A stretch of DNA of 64,000 nucleotides from assembly GCA_900475325.1 (NCBI GenBank), contig LS483371.1:5679501-5743500 (forward strand), in the 5' to 3' direction. Source of the DNA: Paucimonas lemoignei (GTDB lineage Bacteria; Pseudomonadota; Gammaproteobacteria; Pseudomonadales; Pseudomonadaceae). A model generated the notes under the pieces. That model ran no database searches. It had not been told where the DNA came from and saw nothing but the letters and a program-made list of their open reading frames with translations. Both the position numbers and the translations under genes were made by a program. Positions 1-8,494 of this stretch are shown one piece after another. Within the stretch, counting starts at the first letter, position 1. The number at the start of each line of letters is the position of its first letter.

Positions 1-1
1 G

Positions 2-514
2 CTGGAAAGCGAACTGCAACGACTGGCCACGACTGACGTGCTGACCCAGAGCAGCAACCGTCGGCACTTCTTCGAGTGCGCCCAGCGCGAGTTCGAACTG
101 GCCCGTCTGCATGGCACGCCCATGGCGTTTCTGTTGCTGGACATCGATGACTTCAAGCTGGTCAACGACACCTACGGGCATCAGGAAGGCGACCTCGTGT
201 TGCAGCGCATCGCTGAATGCGGCCGGTCGACGCTCAGGCGTGGAGATTTGTTCGGGCGTATTGGCGGCGAAGAGTTCGCGGCGATCTTCCCGGGCTGCGC
301 GCCGGATATCGCCAAGCAGATTGCCGAACGCTTGCAGAGGGAGATTCAGCGCTTGAGCTTCCCGCGTGGCGACAAGGCCTTCGGCATCACCGCCAGCCAG
401 GGGCTGACCACATTAGGGGACGCCGACCAGAGCCTGGAAGCCCTCTACGCCCGCGCCGACGCCGCGATGTACCAGGCCAAGCGCCAGGGCAAGAATCAGA
501 TTGTGTTGGTGTAG
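2..514 (+). CDS. Diguanylate cyclase GGDEF domain (3' part of a gene cut by the window edge)
   Basis: The reading frame is open from base 2, so only the C-terminal GGDEF domain (about 170 aa) is visible. The segment DIDDFKLVNDTYGH (metal and nucleotide binding) is followed by GGEEF at bases 263-277, the active-site signature. An RxxD inhibitory site sits exactly five residues before GGEEF, so product inhibition by c-di-GMP is expected. Intact catalytic residues suggest a working enzyme making c-di-GMP from GTP. The sensory N-terminus lies outside the window, so the input signal is unknown. The ATG at 38 lies inside the domain and is not the start. Confidence 0.93.
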   Translation: MESELQRLATTDVLTQSSNRRHFFECAQREFELARLHGTPMAFLLLDIDDFKLVNDTYGHQEGDLVLQRIAECGRSTLRRGDLFGRIGGEEFAAIFPGCAPDIAKQIAERLQREIQRLSFPRGDKAFGITASQGLTTLGDADQSLEALYARADAAMYQAKRQGKNQIVLV

Positions 515-547
515 CAACGCGGCGGCTGCCACGGATCATATGATTCC

Positions 548-803
548 GTAGGAGCGGCTTCAGCCGCGAAGGGCCGGGACAGTCGATGCATATTCCTGCC
601 AATGAACCCTGAGGTTTGGCGGCAGCGATCCAAAGACTGCGAATAACCTGTGGGAGCGAATTCATTCGCGAAGACGCATGTATCGGCGATGCATATCGAT
701 TGAATGTACCGGCCCCTTCGCGAATGAATTCGCTCCCACAGTTGGCCTGCGGTGTATCAGACAGATAGCATTTCCGATTCTTCGCGGCTGGAGCCGCTCC
801 TAC
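548..803. repeat. Nested REP palindrome pairs
   Basis: Two inverted REP pairs are nested. The outer pair has core GGAGCGGCTTCAGCCGC at 548-571 and its inverse at 780-803. The inner pair has core GGGAGCGAATTCATTCGCG at 649-673 and its inverse at 716-741. This fills the interval between the convergent GGDEF and HDOD genes. The outer right copy overlaps the HDOD gene: its TAG stop (800-802, minus strand) is the TAG of the REP GTAGGAGC edge. No gene is seen in between. Confidence 0.85.
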
Positions 804-2158
804 GGGTTGGGTGTTTCGGCGGGATCGTTTTGCGCAGCCACTTCCGGCTCCGGCGCCTGATCCAGTAAATCCGGCCCGTCATCCTCTTCTTCAACCTCAG
901 GCACCGCCTCGACCACCGGCGCGGCCAGTAAGCTTGGGTCGGTGACGCCGGTGAGCTTTTTGCGCAGGCGTTGCAGGTCGGCGACGGTCATCTTCAACAG
1001 TCTGGCGGGCTTGGTTTTAACCAGGCCCGTGACGCTGTCCTGATCACCAAGCCGCGCCATGTGCCCAGCCAGGTTCATGACCAGCACTTCGCGGGTAAAC
1101 ACTCCGGTGTTGTACTGATAGACCGCAGCAACCAGCTCGCGCAGCTCCAAGGGCAGGCGCCAACGGGTACGCAAAGCCGAGCCGAATGCGGCGGAGTACT
1201 TCTCCAGTGCCTGCCTGATCTGTTCATCATCGAGCTTGCCGCCCGCTTGCAGCCACTCCTGCAGACAACCCACAACCGCCAGATCGCCCAGTGACTGCAG
1301 CAACCCCGCGCAGAAACAGCGATCGGCGTCCACTTCCAGCATGCCCGCCAGGATGCGCCCGTATTCGGCAGTCCGTTGCGATAGCGTCCAGAAATCATTG
1401 GCCTTCGCCAACAACGCAGCATTGCTGAGCACCGACATGCGTTTTTTCGCCAGGCCGGAAATGATCTGTGAGCTCTGCACCACACCCAGCACCGCCAAGG
1501 CGGCGGGGAGAGTCTGCACGGGCTTGCCCAAATGCTGCGCCGCGATGTTGGCCGAGGCGATCAACACCGCCGTGATGTGCGGGTCGTTGCGCAGCTCCTG
1601 CTCAAGCAGCGTGGCGTCGACACCGCCAGGCCCCTTGCTGAGGGTGAGTGCGTTGGCCACATCGACAAACAACGGCGCGCCATCAGCGGTCTCCCGGCGC
1701 TTGTCGAGGAATTTGCTGAGGGTTTCACCTGCCTTCAGCGCCGGAGCCGCGCCAGGCACGGGGCAGGCCAGCAACAGGCCTTCGACCCGCAGACGCAGCT
1801 TGTCGATATCCAGAGGTTTGGTCAGGTAAGCCGTCGGCGCCAACGGCACCACTTCACGCACGCTGGCGCTGTCACTGCGATTGCTGATCAGGATGAAGGG
1901 CGTGGCCGGTTGGCGCTTCAAGCCGCGAACGCCACGCAATAAACTCAAACCATCGAGCACCGGCAGCTCTCTGGCGGCAATGATCAGATCCGGATTGTAT
2001 TTTTTCAGCCACGCGACGGCCTGTTTACCGTCGCTGCAGATTTCAAGCTCGACATCCCCACGCACGCTCAAGACCAACTCACTGAGCGTTTCACGAACCC
2101 AAGGGTCGGACTCGGCAATCAATACACGAGGAACCGCCGGTACATCCACAGCCGTCAT
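800..2158 (-). CDS. HDOD-domain protein with degenerate N-terminal receiver
   Basis: The 452-aa product has a CheY-like receiver fold (about residues 10-125), an HDOD domain (about 150-380) and an acidic Glu/Asp/Pro-rich tail. HDOD domains are HD-related and usually scaffold signalling rather than catalyse. The receiver is degenerate: the phospho-acceptor position (four residues before the Pro of the ELPVLDG motif) is Ala62, and the acidic pair is Glu16/Ser17. Lys114 and a Ser at the switch position remain. Phosphorylation by the usual route is therefore unlikely. I chose the ATG at 2158, preceded by GAGAGAG, over an in-frame ATG at 2182 with no ribosome site. The gene converges on the GGDEF gene; a functional c-di-GMP link is only inferred. 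Confidence 0.85.
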   Translation of the reverse strand: MTAVDVPAVPRVLIAESDPWVRETLSELVLSVRGDVELEICSDGKQAVAWLKKYNPDLIIAARELPVLDGLSLLRGVRGLKRQPATPFILISNRSDSASVREVVPLAPTAYLTKPLDIDKLRLRVEGLLLACPVPGAAPALKAGETLSKFLDKRRETADGAPLFVDVANALTLSKGPGGVDATLLEQELRNDPHITAVLIASANIAAQHLGKPVQTLPAALAVLGVVQSSQIISGLAKKRMSVLSNAALLAKANDFWTLSQRTAEYGRILAGMLEVDADRCFCAGLLQSLGDLAVVGCLQEWLQAGGKLDDEQIRQALEKYSAAFGSALRTRWRLPLELRELVAAVYQYNTGVFTREVLVMNLAGHMARLGDQDSVTGLVKTKPARLLKMTVADLQRLRKKLTGVTDPSLLAAPVVEAVPEVEEEDDGPDLLDQAPEPEVAAQNDPAETPNP

Positions 2159-2209
2159 CAGCACTCTCTCATCGAACAACACATAGCGATCTTGGTTAGG
2201 AGGTTTGAA

Positions 2210-2298
2210 GTGGGAGCGAATTCATTCGCGAATGGGCCGTATCAGAAAAATATAAACAACTGACACGCCGCTTTCGCGAATGAATTAGCTCCCCCACA
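2210..2298. repeat. REP palindrome pair
   Basis: GGGAGCGAATTCATTCGCG at 2210-2232 faces its inverse at 2272-2298. The right copy carries a substitution in the core (GAATTAGCT) and an extra C in the flank, so it is decaying. It lies between the HDOD start and the gabT terminator. Confidence 0.8.
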
Positions 2299-2400
2299 GA
2301 CTGCACAGCTCCTTCATCTGCACACAAATCATGCACCCACCTTAGCCAATGCATTCGTCCGGATATAGCTCAAAAGCCGGGTTACCCCTCTAAAAATGCA

Positions 2401-2428
2401 AAAAAACCCGCCGAAGCGGGTCTTTTTT
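2401..2428 (-). terminator. Rho-independent terminator after gabT
   Basis: A perfect 6-bp stem ACCCGC/GCGGGT (2406-2411 and 2416-2421) with a CGAA/TTCG tetraloop is flanked by A and T runs on both sides. It can work in both directions. It lies about 45 nt past the gabT stop and ends the gabDT transcript. Confidence 0.85.
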
Positions 2429-2470
2429 GTCCGTTTGGTCATAATTTAATCAATTACAACCCTGCCCTTT

Positions 2471-3751
2471 TCAGGCCAGTTCGGCGAAGCATTCTTCGAG
2501 AATTGCCAGGCCTTTGTTCAACTGCTCGTCTGGCGAGGTCAGCGGGACCAGCACACGCAACACGTTGCCGTAGGTGCCACACGACAGCAGGATCAGACCC
2601 TTGTCGCGCGCCTTGGCAACCACCTGCGCTACAGCGGCAGCGTTAGGTTTATGCGTGTCGCCATCTTCGAACAGCTCCAGGGCGATCATCGCACCCAGCG
2701 CGCGCACTTCACCGATGACCGGGTACTTGGCCTGAATCGCCTTGAGGCCCGTGACCAGATGCTCGCCAACCGCTTTGCAGCGATCCAGCAGATGCTCTTC
2801 TTCGAAGACCTGCAATACCGCCAGCGCAGCGGCGCACGCCACCGGGCTACCGGCATAAGTGCCGCCCAGGCCACCCGGCGCGATGGCATCCATGTATTCA
2901 GCCTTGCCGCACACACCCGCCAACGGGAAACCGCCTGCGATGGATTTGGCAAAGGTGGTCAGGTCCGCAGACACGCCCATCTGTTCCATGGCGAAGAACG
3001 TACCGGTACGGCCAGCGCCCGTCTGTACTTCGTCAGCGATCAGCAGGATGCCGTGCTTGTCGCACAGTTCGCGCAGGCGGGCCATGAACGCTTTCGGCGC
3101 CACGTAGAAACCACCTTCACCCTGGACCGGCTCGATGATGATTGCAGCGATGTCTTTAGGCTCGGCGTCGTTCTTGAAGATGCGCTCGATGCTGGCGATG
3201 GAATCGTCAACGCTGACGCCATGCAACTCACACGGGTACAGAGCGCGGAAGATACCGCCTGGCATCAGGCCCATGCCGGCCGAGTACGGCACGACTTTAC
3301 CGGTCAGCCCCAGGGTCATCATGGTACGGCCATGGTAAGCGCCGGTGAACGCGATCACGCCAGCACGGCCAGTGGCGGCACGGGCGATTTTCACGGCGTT
3401 TTCGACCGCTTCGGAACCGGTAGTGACCAGCAGGGTTTTCTTTGCGAAATCACCTGGCACCTTGGCGTTGATTTTTTCGCACAGCTCAACGTACGGCTCG
3501 TAGGCCAGCACCTGGAAGCAGGTGTGAGTCAGCTTGGTCAGCTGCTCTTGCACCGCGGCGATGATTTTCGGGTGCAGGTGACCGGTGTTCAGTACCGCGA
3601 TACCGCCCGCGAAGTCGATGAATTCACGACCTTCAACGTCGGTAACGGTGGCGTTCTTGGCCGTGGCGGCGAAGATCGGGTGGATCTGGCCCACACCGCG
3701 TGGAACAGCGGCTTCGCGGCGTTGCATCAATTCTGCGTTTGTCTGACTCAT
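2471..3751 (-). CDS. gabT: 4-aminobutyrate aminotransferase
   Basis: The 426-aa class III PLP aminotransferase moves the amino group of GABA to 2-oxoglutarate, giving succinic semialdehyde and glutamate in the cytoplasm. Visible landmarks are the PLP phosphate-binding region TTGSEAVE near 110-117, Asp240 in ADEVQTG, and the Schiff-base Lys269 in TTFAKSIAGG. Length matches the GabT family. It is second in an operon after gabD, which oxidises its product, so the pair forms the GABA shunt. The 173-nt spacer from gabD holds a strong hairpin, which could give the two genes different expression. Confidence 0.96.
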   Translation of the reverse strand: MSQTNAELMQRREAAVPRGVGQIHPIFAATAKNATVTDVEGREFIDFAGGIAVLNTGHLHPKIIAAVQEQLTKLTHTCFQVLAYEPYVELCEKINAKVPGDFAKKTLLVTTGSEAVENAVKIARAATGRAGVIAFTGAYHGRTMMTLGLTGKVVPYSAGMGLMPGGIFRALYPCELHGVSVDDSIASIERIFKNDAEPKDIAAIIIEPVQGEGGFYVAPKAFMARLRELCDKHGILLIADEVQTGAGRTGTFFAMEQMGVSADLTTFAKSIAGGFPLAGVCGKAEYMDAIAPGGLGGTYAGSPVACAAALAVLQVFEEEHLLDRCKAVGEHLVTGLKAIQAKYPVIGEVRALGAMIALELFEDGDTHKPNAAAVAQVVAKARDKGLILLSCGTYGNVLRVLVPLTSPDEQLNKGLAILEECFAELA

Positions 3752-3877
3752 GGTTTCCTCATTCGCCGCTCATCGGTCGGCGTAGCTCAAGGATCAAGTG
3801 GCGGATCAACTCGGGACAGCATGCGATGATCGACTGTCACGGCCTCCGGCCACCAATAGGTTTTGGTGCTGTAAACA

Positions 3878-3908
3878 CCTGCGCAGCGTCGCTCTCGCGC
3901 TGCGCAGG
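3878..3908 (-). other. Hairpin in the gabD-gabT spacer
   Basis: Perfect 11-bp inverted arms CCTGCGCAGCG/CGCTGCGCAGG (3878-3888 and 3898-3908) with a 9-nt loop follow the gabD stop by 16 nt. No long T run follows on the minus strand, so it is more likely an RNA-stabilising or attenuating structure than a full terminator. Confidence 0.6.
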
Positions 3909-3924
3909 CTGAAATATCGCTGCC

Positions 3925-5367
3925 TTAGACGCTCAGGCAGAGGTATTTGATTTCCAGATAATCTTCGATGCCGTACTTGGAGCCTTCACGACCCAGGCCC
4001 GACGCCTTGATGCCGCCGAACGGCGCCACTTCGTTGGAGATCAGGCCGGTGTTGATACCCACCATGCCGTACTCCAGCGCTTCGGCGACGCGGAACACGC
4101 GGCTCATGTTCTGGGCATAGAAGTACGACGCCAGACCGAACTCAGTGTCGTTGGCCATGGCAATTACTTCGGCTTCGTCTTTGAAGCGGAACAGCGGCGC
4201 CAGCGGGCCGAAGGTCTCTTCTTTCGCCACAGCGGCGTCTTTGGAGACGTTGACCAGAATCGTCGGCTCAAAGAAGTTGCCTTCCAGGCTGTTGCCACCG
4301 AACAGCACCTTGGCGCCTTTGCTCACGGCGTCAGCGATGTGCTCTTTGACCTTGGCGACAGCCTTGTCGTCGATCAGCGGGCCGGTGGTAGTGCCCTCTT
4401 CCAGACCGTTACCGATCTTGAGTTTGCCCACCGCGACTTTCAGCTTCTCGGCGAACGCATCGTAGACCGCGTCCTGCACATAGATACGGTTGGCGCAGAC
4501 GCAGGTCTGGCCGTTGTTGCGGTACTTGGAGATGATCGCGCCTTCGACGGCCTTATCCAGGTCCGCGTCGTCGAACACGATAAACGGCGCGTTGCCGCCC
4601 AGTTCCAGGGAAACCTTCTTGATGTCTTTCGAGCACTCAGCCATCAACTGACGACCAATCTCGGTCGAGCCGGTGAACGACAGCTTGCGCACGATAGGGT
4701 TGCCGGTCAGCTCGCTGCCGATATCGCCAGCGCTGCCCGTCACCACGCTGAACACGCCAGCCGGGATGCCCGCGCGCTCGGCCAGTTCAGCCAATGCCAA
4801 TGCGGAATACGGCGTCTGCGAAGCAGGCTTGAGCACCATGGTGCAGCCAGCGGCCAGGGCCGGGCCTGCTTTACGGGTGATCATCGCCGCCGGGAAGTTC
4901 CACGGGGTGATGGCTGCGGTCACGCCAATCGGCTGCTTGAGCACGATCAGACGCTTGTCCGGCTGATGGCCCGGGATCACGTCGCCATAGATGCGCTTGG
5001 CTTCTTCAGCGAACCACTCAATAAAGGAAGCGGCATAAGTGATCTCGCCCTTGGCTTCGGCCAGCGGCTTGCCCTGCTCCAGGGTCATGAGGCGCGCCAG
5101 GTCATCCTGGTTCTCGATCATCAGCTCAAACCAGCGACGCAGCTTGTTGCCACGGTCTTTGGCGGTCAGGGCACGCCAGGCCGGCAGCGCTTTGTCGGCA
5201 GCTTCAATAGCACGACGGGTTTCGGCCGCGCCCATTTTCGGCACAGTGCCGAGGATCTCGTTGGTGGCAGGGTTATTGACCTTGATGGTCTGACCGCCGT
5301 CTGCATCCAGCCACGCACCGTTGATATAGGCTTGTTGGCGAAACAAACTGGAATCTTTAAGCTGCAT
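3925..5367 (-). CDS. gabD: NADP-dependent succinate-semialdehyde dehydrogenase
   Basis: The 480-aa aldehyde dehydrogenase oxidises succinic semialdehyde to succinate, feeding the TCA cycle. The substrate channel and cofactor region include TPWNFP (about 155-160) and VLKPASQTP. The catalytic general base is Glu255 in LELGG and the nucleophile is Cys289 in GQTCVCANR. The family is defined by context (gabT next in the operon) and length. The start at 5367 is preceded by GGAGG at good spacing. It is the first gene of the gabDT transcript. Its closest alternative reading, glutarate-semialdehyde dehydrogenase (DavD), works with the same kind of aminotransferase and cannot be fully excluded. Confidence 0.95.
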   Translation of the reverse strand: MQLKDSSLFRQQAYINGAWLDADGGQTIKVNNPATNEILGTVPKMGAAETRRAIEAADKALPAWRALTAKDRGNKLRRWFELMIENQDDLARLMTLEQGKPLAEAKGEITYAASFIEWFAEEAKRIYGDVIPGHQPDKRLIVLKQPIGVTAAITPWNFPAAMITRKAGPALAAGCTMVLKPASQTPYSALALAELAERAGIPAGVFSVVTGSAGDIGSELTGNPIVRKLSFTGSTEIGRQLMAECSKDIKKVSLELGGNAPFIVFDDADLDKAVEGAIISKYRNNGQTCVCANRIYVQDAVYDAFAEKLKVAVGKLKIGNGLEEGTTTGPLIDDKAVAKVKEHIADAVSKGAKVLFGGNSLEGNFFEPTILVNVSKDAAVAKEETFGPLAPLFRFKDEAEVIAMANDTEFGLASYFYAQNMSRVFRVAEALEYGMVGINTGLISNEVAPFGGIKASGLGREGSKYGIEDYLEIKYLCLSV

Positions 5368-5509
5368 GTCGGCCTCCGCTTTGATCTACCGAAAACGCAC
5401 CGCACGACGGCGGAGCAACATTTTGATGGCCTCAACAAAGGGCCATCCCTCATTCGTCGCCGGCCCCCGCAGTGCAAGGCTGCCAAAGTGTAGAAGAACC
5501 GGGCAAAAA

Positions 5510-5527
5510 CGTTTGAAATCTCAAACG
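5510..5527. promoter_or_regulatory. Palindrome upstream of gabD, possible operator
   Basis: CGTTTGA-AATC-TCAAACG is a perfect 7-bp inverted repeat with a 4-nt spacer, about 145 bp upstream of the gabD start, in an otherwise gene-free interval. The spacing suits an activator site. No regulator gene is adjacent, so the binder is unknown. Confidence 0.4.
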
Positions 5528-5706
5528 AATCCTAGGGACTGCTAGGGTAAAGGACAATAGCCCGTTCGAAAAAAAGAACGCTTTGCCCCCAAACCCGAAA
5601 ATTTTCAGATCAGCGTCACCTAAACACCCGGAAACGTGTGAAATCAACAACAGCACTCACCAGCATGGACGCCCGCCAACCAGATGAGTATCATGGCGCC
5701 CGCATT
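5528..5706. other. Gene-free stretch between gabD and tRNA-Arg
   Basis: No convincing coding frame or RNA is seen between the gabD upstream region and the tRNA. It must hold the tRNA promoter and probably part of the gabD control region. Confidence 0.5.
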
Positions 5707-5783
5707 GCACCAGTAGCTCAGCTGGATAGAGTACTGCCCTCCGAAGGCAGGGGTCGTGGGTTCGAATCCCGCCTGGTGCACCA
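5707..5783 (+). tRNA. tRNA-Arg (anticodon CCG)
   Basis: The 77-nt gene has a full cloverleaf. The acceptor stem GCACCAG pairs with CTGGTGC, the D-arm has AGCTCAGCTGGATAGAG, the anticodon arm is CTGCC-CTCCGAA-GGCAG with anticodon CCG, and the T-arm has the TTCGAAT loop. The CCA end is encoded. A terminator follows at 5829. The 3' end is duplicated at 10392-10503, marking this tRNA as the insertion site of a genomic island. Confidence 0.97.
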
Positions 5784-5872
5784 TCTTCCTGTTTTGGGCT
5801 GTTGATGACAGTCGCGAAGCAGCTTCCGAAGCCCGCCCCGTGCGGGCTTTGTTGTTTTTGCCTGACGCTATC
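5774..5872. repeat. Left direct repeat (att site) at the tRNA 3' end
   Basis: This 99-nt stretch (last bases of tRNA-Arg plus its terminator and following bases) is repeated exactly at 10405-10503. The similarity extends left another 13 bases into the T-arm with two mismatches. Together the repeats bracket the island and fit an integrase-mediated insertion that restores the tRNA tail. Confidence 0.9.
5829..5856 (+). terminator. Terminator after tRNA-Arg
   Basis: An 8-bp stem AAGCCCGC/GCGGGCTT with a CCCGT loop is followed by TGTTGTTTTT. It is duplicated with the att repeat at 10460-10487, where it lies downstream of the HEPN gene and may terminate the island operon. Confidence 0.8.
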
Positions 5873-6013
5873 TAACCCACCACATGCCTTAAAACCAACA
5901 CGATGTCCTGAAGTAGCCAAATAGCAACTGAACCGAAATAGAACGGCCGTCTTCACCTCGCGAGTAAGCGCTGAAAGCATACCCTTCAACTTTTTGATCG
6001 CTAGCTCTCCGAA

Positions 6014-6233
6014 ATGCCACGTAAGCACAGAGGCGTGGATTCAAAAATCAAACGTCAGGAAGCGCTCGAGCGTCATGCGCTGACTACACGCGTAGTTTCG
6101 AGTCTCGTCTTTCAGATTTTGCTCGCTACCGTAATGATTTGCCGCCCTCGCTGCGCGGCCGACTCTTCCCACAACCGATGACGAGCTCAAGAAAGCCTTT
6201 GTACTAGGCCTGGATGGTGTGAGGCTGAAATAA
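6014..6233 (+). pseudogene. Possible frameshifted relic of a small gene
   Basis: An ATG at 6014 opens a basic N-terminus (MPRKHRGVDSKIKRQEALER) that runs into unlike sequence before a stop at 6178-6180. A second frame then reads SRLSDFARYRNDLPPSLRGR, and a third reads TDDELKKAFVLGLDGVRLK before TAA at 6231-6233. The three frames run in order and each looks protein-like, so I infer an old gene broken by two frameshifts. I do not recognise the family. It could be chance. Confidence 0.3.
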
Positions 6234-6620
6234 TTCGCAGATCACGGGTGGCGCAGCTAAGGCCTCACCAAGACTTCATGATCAATTTGCGTTGTACGAT
6301 TTACGGAATGAGGCGACCTGTTGATTGGCAACCAAGCTGCCTTTGATCGAGCTTGCCAGCATCACGGTACACTGGGACGTGAGCATCCTGAAGCTACTAG
6401 AGCATCACCACTGAAGAGTTCGCAGCGAAGCTATATTGGAAGGCTAGAAATAGTACCCGTTTAAATTTAAGCGCACACGATGTCATGACTTTTGGAAGCT
6501 GAGTATGACTTGGTCCGACGATTACGATAGAGCGTGTCATTCAGCAACACCGCAGTAGGCATGAGCTCAATAATTAGAGCGAATAGACGCGCGCCGAGAT
6601 GATCAGCGCGCTACCTCTAG
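6234..6620. other. Island stretch without a recognisable gene
   Basis: Only short fragments are open in any frame. Its composition is more AT-rich than the flanking core genes. No integrase, transposase or RNA gene is recognised. It may be decayed island DNA. Confidence 0.5.
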
Positions 6621-7175
6621 TCAATGCGCAGCTAAGTCATCAGCCTGAGAAGCGGTAGAGAAATCGATTTTGTGCTGACGAGCGGCTTCCGGAAGCGGCA
6701 TATCAGCTATACCCAATGCCTCGATGCCAGAACGCACAGCTAAGTTTTTCAGATTCTCGTCATCGGTATAAATTGTCGTGACTGAATGAAACAAGCCAAC
6801 CGACAAGATTTGACGATCAAATTTTACTTTTTGCCAGGCTGCAGTGCCTCCACGTTTCTTGTCACCTTCAACCCGTGCTTCCTGTTCAAGTAGAGCGCAT
6901 TCAAGGGCACAAGCCTCGTCAAAAGCAGCAAGCTTAAAAACGCTACTCTTCTTGATAATCTCGTCGACCTCTTGAAACTTATCGGGACCCGCTTTTACCA
7001 GAAACTCCGCGTAAGTCGGTGCTGCAATTAAAATCTTAGATTTCTGATGACATTTAACGAAATGCTGCAACCTCTCATTACAGCCACCTACTGCATGGCC
7101 GGTAGCAGGATCAATCGGAGCGGGGGCATCCGGGTACAAGAGATAGGCCAATACCGATGTATCTAACAAAACCAT
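6621..7175 (-). CDS. PIN-domain protein (putative toxin-like RNase)
   Basis: The 184-aa product has the PIN-domain acidic layout: Asp5 in the opening LLDTSVLAYLL, Glu57 in PTYAEFL, Asp120 in KFDRQIL and Asp138/Asp139 in YTDDENL. PIN domains are Mg-dependent ribonucleases, often toxins. At 184 aa it is longer than VapC toxins (about 130 aa), with an extra loop near 18-45 and a C-terminal tail. Its ATG overlaps the TGA of the upstream gene by one base (TGATG at 7175), so translation is coupled. It lies on the tRNA-Arg island. The target is unknown. Confidence 0.75.
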   Translation of the reverse strand: MVLLDTSVLAYLLYPDAPAPIDPATGHAVGGCNERLQHFVKCHQKSKILIAAPTYAEFLVKAGPDKFQEVDEIIKKSSVFKLAAFDEACALECALLEQEARVEGDKKRGGTAAWQKVKFDRQILSVGLFHSVTTIYTDDENLKNLAVRSGIEALGIADMPLPEAARQHKIDFSTASQADDLAAH

Positions 7176-7915
7176 CAGAAACTCCCTTCTCTCAAACTTT
7201 TAGATATCTCGATAATATTTTCTTCTACCGCCCAATCAGTACCAGCAGCTCTCAATCGAGCCACCGCATCGCCAAGAGTTTCCTCAGAGAGCACTTCAAA
7301 GCGATCAACTATAAAATATCCATCCAAAGCCCACTTCCTGTTCGCATCCCGAATCCAAGTACCCACGCCAAAAACGCGAATGGTACTCCCATATAAGTGC
7401 GGGGCCATGACAACCGCAAGCTCTCGGCTGGTCTCACACTTCCAATAAAGTCCATCTCCCGCATCCAGGTGCATGTGCGAAGAGTTGTCCCGACCTCCTA
7501 CGGATACCACCTGCCCGTCTAGACTTCCTTGTTGGCGTACCTTGAAGACTTTAGGCTTTGGCAAATTTCGGCCGGGAAACGTGTAAAGCTTCGCGGTCAC
7601 GCCATTGGGCCCAACCCGCTCCAATTTGCCTACGGCATTGTCTTTGGCGAGCATTTGATTGAGTCGGTCGTAAATCCGTGCAGGCTCACTGCCCACCTCA
7701 GCTATTAAACGTACTCGTTCTTCAATAGCAGGAGTAGCTTCGTACTCTGCGAGGGCATGGCATTTGAGGCTCCCCTTGGTGACATCATGGAAATGAACAC
7801 GCTCGACTTGGCCCAGCAACTTGGAAAGTTCCAAAAAGTACTCGGCCACCCGCTGCATGGATGCAGTGTCCGGGTGAAGCGAATCAACGAAAAATATATA
7901 TTCAAAGGGCTTCAT
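7175..7915 (-). CDS. Unrecognised 246-aa partner of the PIN protein
   Basis: I do not recognise this family. It opens with KPFEYIFFVDSLHPDTA, followed by a helical part, then from about 120 a beta-rich region (SVGGRDNSSHMHL, then HLYGSTIRVFGVGTWIRD) that resembles a small nucleic-acid-binding or OB-like fold only in texture. It has no signal peptide or membrane segment. ATG at 7915 is chosen because GGAGG lies 8 nt upstream; the in-frame GTG at 7921 is too close. It is cotranscribed and translationally coupled with the PIN gene, so a role as antitoxin, sensor or adaptor is inferred. It is much larger than a VapB antitoxin. Confidence 0.7.
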   Translation of the reverse strand: MKPFEYIFFVDSLHPDTASMQRVAEYFLELSKLLGQVERVHFHDVTKGSLKCHALAEYEATPAIEERVRLIAEVGSEPARIYDRLNQMLAKDNAVGKLERVGPNGVTAKLYTFPGRNLPKPKVFKVRQQGSLDGQVVSVGGRDNSSHMHLDAGDGLYWKCETSRELAVVMAPHLYGSTIRVFGVGTWIRDANRKWALDGYFIVDRFEVLSEETLGDAVARLRAAGTDWAVEENIIEISKSLREGSF

Positions 7916-7921
7916 CGTCAC

Positions 7922-8494
7922 AGCCTCCCACGTCTTCGCATGCCGAAGGTCAAGCCGATAGGGCTAGAAAACATACATTAGCATCCTCGTTCATCCCTGA
8001 TCTGCTGGCGTGGCATTGTGCTGCGATCATCTCGAATGCAGAAACGCAACACAAGCGCAGAATTCCACGAGCCACCCCCTTTTTGCTTCTTAGCTCAGCC
8101 GAATGGCCCACAAGGTGTACTTTTTGAGCCGAAAATCATCCTCGCCCCAGCTCCGTCAACGTTGCCCCCGCTTCGCCTAGGAATACGCCGTGAAAATTAT
8201 CAAGCTGACTGATCGAGCCAGTACAACCCACCCGCCCTGCACCAGCCCAAAATTAACGAAGAAAGCGAAGTTTTTACGAGGGCACCGATGCTTGGTGCAA
8301 TCGGTGAAAACGAAGACCAGCGTGCTTCGCGTTGATCAATAAGAACTCATTGCTGCCCAAGCCACAAAACAGCAGCTCACAATTTGGCCGAGCGGGCTAG
8401 GACACTAACCTATGCTGAACCAGCCGCGAGCGTATAGACTGGGTGCGTATTGAATGCCTCAGTCGTAGGCTGCAAATGAATAGGGAGATCATCA
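7922..8494. other. Divergent control region of the two island gene pairs
   Basis: These 573 bases separate the leftward PIN pair from the rightward DUF262-HEPN pair and must contain both promoters. A 7-bp hairpin CACCGAT/ATCGGTG (8283-8289 and 8300-8306) is visible. No convincing gene is seen; open frames here are short and start without ribosome sites. Confidence 0.5.

Noticed and set aside
5657..6028. Minus-strand open frame over tRNA-Arg encoding a [12 protein letters not shown] peptide
   Set aside because: It is the reverse complement of the tRNA, a well-known source of false protein annotations.
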